DNA of 64,000 nucleotides from Asanoa sp040676615 (lineage in GTDB: Bacteria; Actinomycetota; Actinomycetes; Mycobacteriales; Micromonosporaceae): positions 1-64,000 of the forward strand of contig NZ_JBFAPI010000017.1 of NCBI RefSeq assembly GCF_040676615.1, written 5' to 3'. Position 1 is the first letter of the stretch; every line of letters begins with the position of its first letter. Of the stretch, positions 9,223 to 16,744 are shown one piece after another. The translations under genes and the position numbers were made by a program. The notes under the pieces are model-generated. The model saw only the letters and a program-made list of their open reading frames with translations. It searched no databases and was not told the DNA's origin.

Positions 9223-10521
9223 TCAGCTCTGCTGGAGCGACTTGGTGATGTCGGTGTTGCCGGTGCTCAAGGCGCTCGCGGCGGCACCGAACAAGGCCCC
9301 ACGAACGGTCTGCAGCCAGGGGCTCTGGGGGTCGTTGAAGGACGCGTTGAAGTTGCGGGCGTAGGGCGTCTTGCCCTTGGCCATCAGCGAGTTGATCAGC
9401 ACGACCCGGGGATCGGCCGAGGAGTATTTGTTGGAGGCGAGGTCGGTGCGGGTGGGCACGCCCTTGTTCTTCGCGATGACCTCGATCTGCGCTTCGTCGG
9501 ACATCGTCCAGGACAGGAAGTCCCAGGCCTGCGCCGCCTTGGTGCTGGTGGCGCCGATGCCGATCGCGTCGCCGCCGACGAACGTCGACTCGCCCCCGTC
9601 CGGGCCGGGAATCGGCGCCACGCCCATCTTCACGCCCTTCTCCTCGATCAGGCCGAGCCAGACCGACGGGCCGGGCGCGATGCCGACCTTGCCGTTCTGG
9701 AGCGCGCCGAGCCAGGTCGGGCCGGCCTCGTCCTTGGAGGCCGGCGCGGCCACGCCCTCGTCGTAGAGCGAGCGGTAGAGCGCGAAGACGTCGGCCATCT
9801 CCTTGGAGTTGATCTTGGCGTTGTTGCCCTCGGGGTCGATGACGTCGCCGCCCGCGGCCCAGACCGACGGCCAGAAGGTGAACTCGACGCAGCCGCCGCA
9901 GTTGCCGCCGAAGTAGGTGCCGTTGACGTCGCCGCCCAGCTTGTCGACCGCGCGGGCCTGCTCGGCGAACTCCTTCAGCGTGGTCGGTGGCTTCTCCGGG
10001 TCGAGGCCGGCTTTCGCGTAGAGATCCTTGTTGTAGAGCATCACCGACATGTCGATGGTGTGCGGCACCGCATAGACGTGGCCGTCCCAGGTGGCGGCCT
10101 TGACGTGCGCCGGCGCCACCTTGTCCTTGACGTCGAGCGCGTTGAACCGGTCGGTCAGGTCGACCCACAGGCCCTGCGAGGCGTACTGCGCGGCGAAGAC
10201 CACGTCGGAGGCGAACATGTCGGGCAGCGACTTGGCACCGGCCGCCGACGCCAACTTGGCCGGGTACTCCTCGTTGGGGTAGGCGGTCACCTCCACCTTG
10301 TTCTTGTGGGTGGCGTTGTATTTCTCGGCGTACGCCTTGGAAACCGACTCGGTCGCGGCCCGGGTCCACAGGGTCAGCGTGGCGCCGTCGTCGACCGCGG
10401 CCGCGGCGTTGCCGCCGCCCCCGGCCGCGCCGTCGTCGTCGTTGCCACAGGCGGCCACGGCGGTCATCAGGAGCGCCGCCGCGGTGACGGCGACGACGCG
10501 TCGTGCTCGATATCTAGCCAT
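9223..10521 (-). CDS. Extracellular sugar-binding lipoprotein of ABC importer
   Basis: 432 residues. A lipoprotein signal with lipobox VAAC puts the lipidated Cys at 25, followed by an acidic/Gly linker. The mature part is a family 1 solute-binding protein (Asp- and Trp-rich, typical C-terminal hinge and sugar-contact aromatics). It lies between the cytoplasmic GH127 (30 bp upstream) and the permeases (60 bp downstream, across a hairpin). It would capture arabinose-containing oligosaccharides released outside by GH43, GH127 and the large glycosidase; ligand identity is inferred from the operon alone. Confidence 0.92.
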   Translation of the reverse strand: MARYRARRVVAVTAAALLMTAVAACGNDDDGAAGGGGNAAAAVDDGATLTLWTRAATESVSKAYAEKYNATHKNKVEVTAYPNEEYPAKLASAAGAKSLPDMFASDVVFAAQYASQGLWVDLTDRFNALDVKDKVAPAHVKAATWDGHVYAVPHTIDMSVMLYNKDLYAKAGLDPEKPPTTLKEFAEQARAVDKLGGDVNGTYFGGNCGGCVEFTFWPSVWAAGGDVIDPEGNNAKINSKEMADVFALYRSLYDEGVAAPASKDEAGPTWLGALQNGKVGIAPGPSVWLGLIEEKGVKMGVAPIPGPDGGESTFVGGDAIGIGATSTKAAQAWDFLSWTMSDEAQIEVIAKNKGVPTRTDLASNKYSSADPRVVLINSLMAKGKTPYARNFNASFNDPQSPWLQTVRGALFGAAASALSTGNTDITKSLQQS

Positions 10522-10551
10522 TCCTATCTCCTTCGGCGAGGGGCGAGGGAT

Positions 10552-12456
10552 CTACACGGAGGGCAGCCAGACCCGCATGGTGGTGGGTCCGCGGCGGGCC
10601 CAGCGGTGGTAGGGCAACAGGCGGATCGGGGCGAGCGGGGGTTCGTCGGCCTCGTCGTGGCGGTCACCGTAGGGCCAGCGCCGGTTGTCGGGCGCGGCGA
10701 TGCGTGCCCAGACCGCGACACCGCCGGCCGCGTCGTCGACCGGTGGCCGGGCGGGGTCGACCCGGAGCAGGTCGAGATCGCCCAGCGGCTCGGCGACCGG
10801 CGACTCGGCGCAGTAGACGATCGGACCCCGCTCGACCGCGACGCAGCCGCGCACGGCGTCGATCCGGGGGTCCGGCGTGGAGAAGCGGGGCGCCAGCGGC
10901 AGGTGCAACCGGATCTCGTCGCCCGCGGCGAACTCCCTCCGCACGGTGACCGTGCCGGCGCCGGCGGGCTCGGTGACACCGTCGACCGTCACCGTCGCGC
11001 CCGCGGCCCAGGCCGGGATGCGCAGGGTGATCGGCCAGGCGCCGCCGTCGGTCGCGGTGACCCGGATCGTCACGTCGCCGTCGTCGGGGTAGGCGGTGGC
11101 CATCTCCAGCGCCACCCGGCGGCCGTCCGGGAGGCGGGTGCCGAAGGCGGCGGTCGCGTACTGCATGATCCGCAGGCCTTCGTCGTCGCCGGCGACCAGG
11201 TAGGTGCTCAGGCTCGCCAGCAACCGGGAGACGTTGGGCAGGCAGCAGGAGACCTCGAACCAGGGCGCCCGCGGCCCGCCCCCGAAACCGAGTTGCTCCT
11301 CGTCGTCGGGCAGCGCCCGGGTCGGGGTGCGCTGGTGCAGGCTGTGCGCGTAGAAGAAGGCCCGCCCGTCGTCTTCGATGGCGGTCGCCACCACGTTGTA
11401 GAGGATCCGCTCGATCATGTCGGCGTAGCGGGTTTCCCCGGTGGCCAGCAGCAGCCGCCAGGCCAGCATGATCGCCGCGACGGCCGCGCAGCTCTCGGAG
11501 TAGGCCCGGTCGGACGGCAGCACGAAGTCGTCGCCGAACGCCTCGTCCATGTGCCGGGAGCCCATTCCGCCGGTCAGGTAGGTGCGCCGGGCCCAGGTGC
11601 GGTCGAACTGGGCGGCGACCACCCGCAGCAACTCGGTGTCGCCGGTCTCGACCGCCACGTCGACCACGCCGGCGGCCAGGTAGAGGGCGCGCACCGCGTG
11701 TCCGCGAAGGACGGTCGCGGCCCGCACCGGCTGGTCGTCGCTGGCGTAGGCGGCGCCGAAATGGTGCGGTGGCAGGCTCTGGTGGCCGCGCCGCTCGACG
11801 AACAGGGCGGCCTGGTCGAGGTAGCGCCGTTCGCCGGTGACCCGGTAGAGCTCGACCAGCGCGGGCTCGATCTCAGGGTGGCCACAGATCCCGGTGGAGC
11901 CGTCCTTGCCGAACGTGGCGCAGACGTGGTCGGCGACCCGCTGCGCGATCTCCAGCAGCCGGCCCGGGCCGTGCACCCGGGTGCTGGCGACCGCGGCCTG
12001 GATCAGGTGCCCGGCGCAGTAGAGCTCGTGGCCCCAGGCCAGGTCGCTCCAGCGGGGCTGCTGGCCCGGCCGGCCGAAGGCGGTGTTGAGATAGCCGTCG
12101 GCCGCCTGCGCACCGCCGATCAGCGCGACCAGTTCGTCGATCTCGCGAACCCGGGCCGGGTCGGGCCGGCGGCCGGTATCCCACGACATGGCCTCGATCA
12201 GCTTGTAGACCTCGGAGTCGGCGAACTCGCGGCCCCGGTGCTCGGCCGGCCCGGTCGCGTTGCCGATCGTGAAGTTGGCCGTCCAGCCGACCTTGTCCAT
12301 CCAGGCCCGGGCGTGGTCGAGGCTGCCTTCACTGATGACGCGCTGCCGGTCGGCCCAGAACCCCGCGGTGATCCGCGCCTCGGCCAGGCCGAGCGGGCGC
12401 AACGCGCCACCGGACGGGTCCACCGGCCGGCCGCCGGTGGGGTCGGAAGCTGCCAT
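10552..12456 (-). CDS. Cytoplasmic GH127 beta-L-arabinofuranosidase
   Basis: 634 residues with no signal peptide, so it acts after import. It is a GH127/DUF1680 (alpha/alpha)6 barrel with a C-terminal beta domain. The family zinc/catalytic set is present: Glu321 and Cys323 (in SESCAA) and the Cys404-Cys405 pair (in EVSCCLPNV). The length fits the family, unlike the exported paralogue, which has an added LamG domain. The ATG at 12456 has a GGAGG site 5'. It is the first gene of the operon, 43 bp from the LacI-type palindrome at 12500-12515, so it and all seven genes down to position 81 are probably repressed by the divergent LacI protein. Confidence 0.9.
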   Translation of the reverse strand: MAASDPTGGRPVDPSGGALRPLGLAEARITAGFWADRQRVISEGSLDHARAWMDKVGWTANFTIGNATGPAEHRGREFADSEVYKLIEAMSWDTGRRPDPARVREIDELVALIGGAQAADGYLNTAFGRPGQQPRWSDLAWGHELYCAGHLIQAAVASTRVHGPGRLLEIAQRVADHVCATFGKDGSTGICGHPEIEPALVELYRVTGERRYLDQAALFVERRGHQSLPPHHFGAAYASDDQPVRAATVLRGHAVRALYLAAGVVDVAVETGDTELLRVVAAQFDRTWARRTYLTGGMGSRHMDEAFGDDFVLPSDRAYSESCAAVAAIMLAWRLLLATGETRYADMIERILYNVVATAIEDDGRAFFYAHSLHQRTPTRALPDDEEQLGFGGGPRAPWFEVSCCLPNVSRLLASLSTYLVAGDDEGLRIMQYATAAFGTRLPDGRRVALEMATAYPDDGDVTIRVTATDGGAWPITLRIPAWAAGATVTVDGVTEPAGAGTVTVRREFAAGDEIRLHLPLAPRFSTPDPRIDAVRGCVAVERGPIVYCAESPVAEPLGDLDLLRVDPARPPVDDAAGGVAVWARIAAPDNRRWPYGDRHDEADEPPLAPIRLLPYHRWARRGPTTMRVWLPSV

Positions 12457-12499
12457 CCCCTGTTACCTCCAGGTTTCGTGATGGCGCTCACTCTGGCCT

Positions 12500-12515
12500 C
12501 CGAAAACGTTTTCGG
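12500..12515. promoter_or_regulatory. LacI-family operator palindrome
   Basis: A perfect 16-bp palindrome, CCGAAAACGTTTTCGG, lies in the 158-bp gap between the divergent GH127 operon and lacI-type gene. The AAAACGTTTT core with central CG is typical of LacI/GalR operators. Its placement allows control of both directions. No second copy was seen within the operon. Confidence 0.8.
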
Positions 12516-12614
12516 CAAGACGTTCCGCATGCGGCAAAACTGGCCTAGCCGAAAAGCCGCAGCTTGCTGATACGTTGCCCTCGGCAAACCGAAACGGCGG
12601 CGAAAGGGTTTCTC

Positions 12615-13655
12615 ATGGGGCGGCACCGCACGCAGGCCGTGACGCTGTCCGACGTCGCGCGCCGGGCCGGCGTCTCGATCGCCACGGCGTCGAAAGCCCT
12701 CAACGACCGCGCCCAGGTCGCGCCGGCGACCCGGCAGCGGGTGCTGCAGGCGGCCAGCGAGTTGTCGTTCCACCCCAACGCGCTGGCCCGCGGCCTGATC
12801 GTCGGCCGCACCCGCACCATCGGCCTGCTCACCGACGAACTCGGCGGCCGGTTCTCCATCCCGATCCTGCTCGGCGCCGAAAACGCTCTCGGCAACGAGC
12901 AGATGTCGGTGCTGCTTTGCGACGCCCGCGGCGACGCGATCCGCCGCCAGCACTACATCCGCACGCTGCTGGCCCGCCGCGTCGACGGGTTCATCGTGCT
13001 CGGCGACAGCAACGACATCCGGCCGTCGCTGACCCGCGAGATCCCGGTGCCGGTGGTCTACGTCTACGGCGAGTCCACCGACCCGGCCGACTTCTCGCTG
13101 GTGGCCGACGACGAGGGCGGTGCCCGACTGGCGGTCGAGCACCTGGTCGCGCTCGGTCGTCGCCGGATCGCGCACGTCACCGGCCCACACGGCTACCGCG
13201 CGGCCCGTGACCGCACCAAGGGCATGTGCGAGGTGCTGTCGGAGCACGGGCTGACCCTGGCCGGCGGCGAACCGCTCTACGGCGAGTGGTCACAGCGCTG
13301 GGGCCGGCACGCCGCGCGCATGCTGCTCAACGCCGATCCGTCGATCGACGCGATCTTCTGCGGCAACGACCAGATCGCGACGGGAGTCTCGCAGACCCTG
13401 CTCGACCTCGGCCGCCGCATCCCCGACGACGTGGCGATCGTCGGCTACGACAACTGGGAAGACTTCGCCACCGACTGCCGCCCACCACTGACCACCGTGG
13501 ACCTCAACCTCGAGCAACTCGGCGCGACCGCGGTCGAGCACCTGTTCGCCGCGCTCGACGGCACCCCCTCGTCGGGCGTCGTGCGGCAACCCTGCCGCCT
13601 GGTGATCCGCGAGTCCACTGTGCCGGCGACGGTCCCGCAGCCCCGGGCGTCATGA
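12615..13655 (+). CDS. LacI-family transcriptional regulator of the arabinoside locus
   Basis: 346 residues from the ATG at 12615, preceded by GAAAGGG; a longer frame opens at 12564 but the LacI helix-turn-helix (TLSDVARRAGVS...ATASKALNDR) fits a start here. An N-terminal HTH and hinge helix (about 10-65) are followed by a periplasmic-binding-protein-like effector domain with the usual VAIVGYDNW segment near the C terminus. It diverges from the GH127-first operon and has a matching operator palindrome between. It most likely represses the operon and is released by an arabinose-derived sugar (inference). Confidence 0.93.
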   Translation: MGRHRTQAVTLSDVARRAGVSIATASKALNDRAQVAPATRQRVLQAASELSFHPNALARGLIVGRTRTIGLLTDELGGRFSIPILLGAENALGNEQMSVLLCDARGDAIRRQHYIRTLLARRVDGFIVLGDSNDIRPSLTREIPVPVVYVYGESTDPADFSLVADDEGGARLAVEHLVALGRRRIAHVTGPHGYRAARDRTKGMCEVLSEHGLTLAGGEPLYGEWSQRWGRHAARMLLNADPSIDAIFCGNDQIATGVSQTLLDLGRRIPDDVAIVGYDNWEDFATDCRPPLTTVDLNLEQLGATAVEHLFAALDGTPSSGVVRQPCRLVIRESTVPATVPQPRAS

Positions 13656-13662
13656 TGTCTGT

Positions 13663-15417
13663 ATGAGAGCGCCCGCGCCGCCACCGCCCGGCACGCGCCG
13701 GGCGCTGGTGGTCGCGACCGGCGCCTACACCGACCCCGCGATCACGCGACTGCGGGCGCCGGCGCTGGACGCCCAGGACATGATCGAGGTGCTGGCCGAC
13801 GCCGACATCGGCGGGTTCGCGGTCACGTCCATCATGGATCGTCCGGAGGCCGAGCTTCGGCGGACCGTCAGCGTCTTCCTCGGCGACTGCGCGCGCGACG
13901 ATCTGGTGCTGATCTATCTGAGCTGCCACGGCCTGCTCAGCCCGCGCGGACGCCTCTACTTCGCCGCCACCGACACGGTCAAGGCACACCTGCGGGCGAC
14001 CGCGGTCGAGGCGCAGTGGCTGCTCGAAGAGATGGACGAGTGCGCCGCCCGGCGCCAGGTGCTGATCCTGGACTGCTGCTTCAGCGGCGCGTTCGCCGGC
14101 AAGGGCAGCGCCGACCTGGACCTCGATCGGCGGCTGGGTGGCCACGGGCGGGGACGAGCCGTTCTGACGGCGTCGCGGTCGACCGAGTATTCGTTCGAGG
14201 GCAGGCCGCTCAGCGCGCAGCCGTTGCCCCGGTCGGTGTTCACGTCTGCGCTGGTCACGGGTCTGCGCACCGGCGAGGCCGACCGCGACGGCGACGGTTA
14301 CGTCTCGGTCGAGGAGGCGTTCGCCTACGCGGCCGACCGGGTCGCCGAGGTGGACCCCCGGCAGAACCCACAGCGCTGGCTGTTCGGTGGCGAGGCGGAG
14401 ATCATCCTGGCCCGCAGCCCGCGGGGCGCATCCGTCGTCCCGGCCAACGGGCTTGACACCCCGGGCCGCGAACCGCTCCCCGGGGAGACGCCGGTTCCGC
14501 CACGTTCCCCGCGCGAACGGCTCCGGGACCGTGACCACGGGACCGGACTCTTCCGAAGAGGACTCACCGGCCGGGTCAACGCCGTCACGTTCAGCCCGGA
14601 CGGCCGACTGCTGGCCGCGGCGACCGGCGAACGGGTGGTGGTCTTCGACGTCGGGTCGGGTGAGCCCGTCGGCGAGCCGCTGATCGGTCACCGGCACCTG
14701 GTGTTGGCGGTGAGGTTCACCCCGGATGGCCGGCGGCTCGCCACCGGCGGAGCCGACGGCTCGGTTCGGATTTGGGACGCCGAGACCCGGCAACGGGAGT
14801 TTCCGGTGCTCGCGCCGCACACACGTTGGGTGCGTGCCGTCGCGTTCAACCCCGACGGCACCCGGTTGGCCGGTGCGAGCGACGACGGCGCTGTCAGTCT
14901 CTGGAATCTCGCGCAAGGGAGCCGGCCGATCCCCGGACCCCGGTTCGACCAGTCCCTCTACTGCCTCGCCTACAGCCCCGACGGGCGTTGGCTCGCGACC
15001 GGCGGCGCCGACCACCTGGTGCATCTTTGCCGGCCTGGCCGCACCGTCTCCTTGCGGGGCCACGCCGACCACGTCCTCTCGTTGGCTTACCACCCTGATG
15101 GGCTGTTCCTCGCCAGCGGCGGGCGCGACCGGACCGTCCGCCTCTGGGACCTGACCTCCGACCCTGCTGCCGAAATCGCGTGCAACCGGCACCAGGGCTG
15201 GGTCCAGTCCGTCGCGGTCAGCCCCGACGGTGCGCTGATCGCGTCCGCGTGCCACGACGGACGGGTCGATGTCTACACCGCGACGACGCTGGAGCCCGTC
15301 ACGGCGCCCGTGGCCACGCACAACGGCAGCGCCAATTCGGTGGCCTTCAGTCCCGACGGCACCCTGCTGGCCAGCGGCGGCGATGACGGCGTCGTCGTCA
15401 CCGTCACCGCGGTCTAG
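13663..15417 (+). CDS. Caspase-like peptidase (C14) fused to a seven-blade WD40 propeller
   Basis: 584 residues. The N-terminal caspase/metacaspase-type fold (about 12-255) has both catalytic residues in context: His89 in LSCHGL and Cys139 in LDCCFSGAF. A Pro/Arg-rich linker (about 255-295) leads to exactly seven WD40 repeats (295-584), each carrying a SPDG-type turn (FSPDG, FTPDG, FNPDG, YSPDG, YHPDG, VSPDG, FSPDG), enough for one closed propeller. No signal peptide or membrane segment, so it is cytosolic. It starts 7 bp after lacI; its stop overlaps the stop of the opposing membrane gene. Bacterial caspase-WD40 proteins are suspected conflict or cell-death effectors, with the propeller as sensor; substrate and trigger are unknown. 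Confidence 0.88.
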   Translation: MRAPAPPPPGTRRALVVATGAYTDPAITRLRAPALDAQDMIEVLADADIGGFAVTSIMDRPEAELRRTVSVFLGDCARDDLVLIYLSCHGLLSPRGRLYFAATDTVKAHLRATAVEAQWLLEEMDECAARRQVLILDCCFSGAFAGKGSADLDLDRRLGGHGRGRAVLTASRSTEYSFEGRPLSAQPLPRSVFTSALVTGLRTGEADRDGDGYVSVEEAFAYAADRVAEVDPRQNPQRWLFGGEAEIILARSPRGASVVPANGLDTPGREPLPGETPVPPRSPRERLRDRDHGTGLFRRGLTGRVNAVTFSPDGRLLAAATGERVVVFDVGSGEPVGEPLIGHRHLVLAVRFTPDGRRLATGGADGSVRIWDAETRQREFPVLAPHTRWVRAVAFNPDGTRLAGASDDGAVSLWNLAQGSRPIPGPRFDQSLYCLAYSPDGRWLATGGADHLVHLCRPGRTVSLRGHADHVLSLAYHPDGLFLASGGRDRTVRLWDLTSDPAAEIACNRHQGWVQSVAVSPDGALIASACHDGRVDVYTATTLEPVTAPVATHNGSANSVAFSPDGTLLASGGDDGVVVTVTAV

Positions 15418-15875
15418 ACAGCCGCGAAGGTGACGACGGCGGCCGCGAGCATCAGGCCGTGCAGGATCATGTGTTCCAGGTTGGGTCGCGGGCGCTCGCC
15501 GATCCGGGGCACCACGATCACGGTGTGGGCGTAGGTGCGGGCGTGTAGCTCGGCCCAGGTGACGCCGGTGCCCGATGTCGCCCAGGGAGCGGGGACGCCG
15601 ACCAGGTAAGGCATCCACCACACGACCAGGCCGCCGAGGGCGAAGACCAACTCCAGCGCGCCGGCGGCGTACGCCAGTGCCGTTATGTCCGTGGCCGCGG
15701 CGATCCCGAGCAGCACGGCGGGCAGCGCCAGCACCGGCGCGTTCACCGCGACCTCGGTGCGCTGCTCGCTGGGCTTGGCGTCGCGCACGTTGTTCAGCGG
15801 GTAGATGTCGACCAGCGTGATGACCAGGAACCACGCGACCACGGCGACGATGAGGAAGAGGGCGAGTGCGTACAT
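15414..15875 (-). CDS. Four-helix membrane protein of unknown function
   Basis: 153 residues with about four hydrophobic helices (near 1-25, 45-65, 68-92 and 132-152) and a conserved-looking soluble loop (TWAELHARTYAHTVIVVPRIGERPRP). It is divergent from a TetR gene, and two copies of the same 13-bp palindrome lie between, so it is very probably the TetR target. Its stop codon overlaps that of the caspase gene. I do not recognise the family well enough to name a function. Confidence 0.75.
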   Translation of the reverse strand: MYALALFLIVAVVAWFLVITLVDIYPLNNVRDAKPSEQRTEVAVNAPVLALPAVLLGIAAATDITALAYAAGALELVFALGGLVVWWMPYLVGVPAPWATSGTGVTWAELHARTYAHTVIVVPRIGERPRPNLEHMILHGLMLAAAVVTFAAV

Positions 15876-15887
15876 CGGGCATCCAAT

Positions 15888-15900
15888 CTTACGGCGTAAG
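15888..15900. promoter_or_regulatory. TetR operator copy 1
   Basis: 13-bp palindrome CTTACGGCGTAAG, 12 bp upstream of the membrane protein gene. The same half-sites (CTTACG/CGTAAG) recur at 15923-15935 with centres 35 bp apart, which strongly suggests a shared repressor site for the divergent pair. Confidence 0.75.
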
Positions 15901-15922
15901 GAAGCGGTTGCTGATAGCCTGA

Positions 15923-15935
15923 CTTACGTCGTAAG
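15923..15935. promoter_or_regulatory. TetR operator copy 2
   Basis: 13-bp palindrome CTTACGTCGTAAG, 23 bp before the tetR-type start. It differs from copy 1 only at the central positions. Suggests autoregulation of the TetR gene together with control of the membrane protein. Confidence 0.75.
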
Positions 15936-15958
15936 AATCGTCAAGGGGTTGGTATCTG

Positions 15959-16618
15959 ATGGCGGTACGCCGGGCCGGCGCGAAGGCGGGCCTGAGCCGG
16001 GAGCGCGTCTTCGACGCCGCTCTGGACTATCTCGACGAGCACGGGCTGCCCGCGCTGTCGATGCGCAAGCTCGGTGCGGCGCTCGGGGTCGAGGCGATGA
16101 CGCTCTACCACTACGTGCCCAACAAGGACGCGCTGCTCGACGGCCTGGTCGACCGGGTGATGGAGATCGCCTTCGCCGGCCTGGACGAGCCGGACCCGGG
16201 TTCGGGCCCGTGGGTGCCATGGATGCGGCAGTTCGCCCATTCCTTGCGCGGCGCGCTGCTGGCCCACCCCGGCGTGCTGCCGCTGGCCGCCACCCGCCCG
16301 GTCAACTCACCCGAGGCGCTGCGGATGTCGGAGCGCTGGCTGGCCGGAATGCGCGCGGCCGGCGTGCCGCTCGGCCGGGCGATGGACGTGGTCAACGTGA
16401 TCGCTACGTTCACCATCGGCCACACCCTCGCCGAGGCCGGCGAGACGCCCGGTCACGAGGGCACCGAGCCCAACCTCGACGAGCGGGCCGACGAAATCGA
16501 CCCGGCCGAGTTTCCGAACCTGACCGAGATCCTGACCACCCGGGCCGGGCTCGACTTCGACCACCGATTCACCGAGGCGGTCGACATCCTGCTGGCCGGC
16601 TACGCGGCGCTGCCCTGA
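15959..16618 (+). CDS. TetR/AcrR-family repressor
   Basis: 219 residues. The N-terminal HTH (about 12-60: RVFDAALDYLDEHGLPALSMRKLGAALGVEAMTLYHYV, given here only to mark the region by its ends) ends in the LYHYVPNK motif usual for this family. The C-terminal helical part resembles the TetR_C ligand domain. It diverges from the four-helix membrane protein with two matching palindromes between. The ligand is unknown; control of a membrane protein suggests response to a small lipophilic compound (inference). Confidence 0.9.
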   Translation: MAVRRAGAKAGLSRERVFDAALDYLDEHGLPALSMRKLGAALGVEAMTLYHYVPNKDALLDGLVDRVMEIAFAGLDEPDPGSGPWVPWMRQFAHSLRGALLAHPGVLPLAATRPVNSPEALRMSERWLAGMRAAGVPLGRAMDVVNVIATFTIGHTLAEAGETPGHEGTEPNLDERADEIDPAEFPNLTEILTTRAGLDFDHRFTEAVDILLAGYAALP

Positions 16619-16661
16619 AATTCTCGCGCGGTTGGCCAGTGTCAGCGTCACCGCCGCCGAC

Positions 16662-16698
16662 CCCACCGGTGAGCTCTGCAAATCGGCTCACCGGTGGG
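16662..16698. terminator. Bidirectional hairpin between convergent genes
   Basis: Perfect 13-bp inverted repeat: 16662-16674 (CCCACCGGTGAGC) pairs with 16686-16698 around an 11-nt loop. It lies between the TetR stop (16618) and the stop of the converging secreted hydrolase (16745). There is no T-run on either side, so it would be a stem-only terminator. Confidence 0.6.
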
Positions 16699-16744
16699 AG
16701 CGGTGACCAGTGCCGTGCCGCGAAAATGCCGCCGTGTCCAGGGG

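Noticed and set aside
8809..12570. Long open frame on the plus strand opposite the transporter and GH127 genes
   Set aside because: It is antisense to genes with clear motifs, is extremely Arg/Gly/Ala-rich with no domain, and is an effect of high GC third positions.
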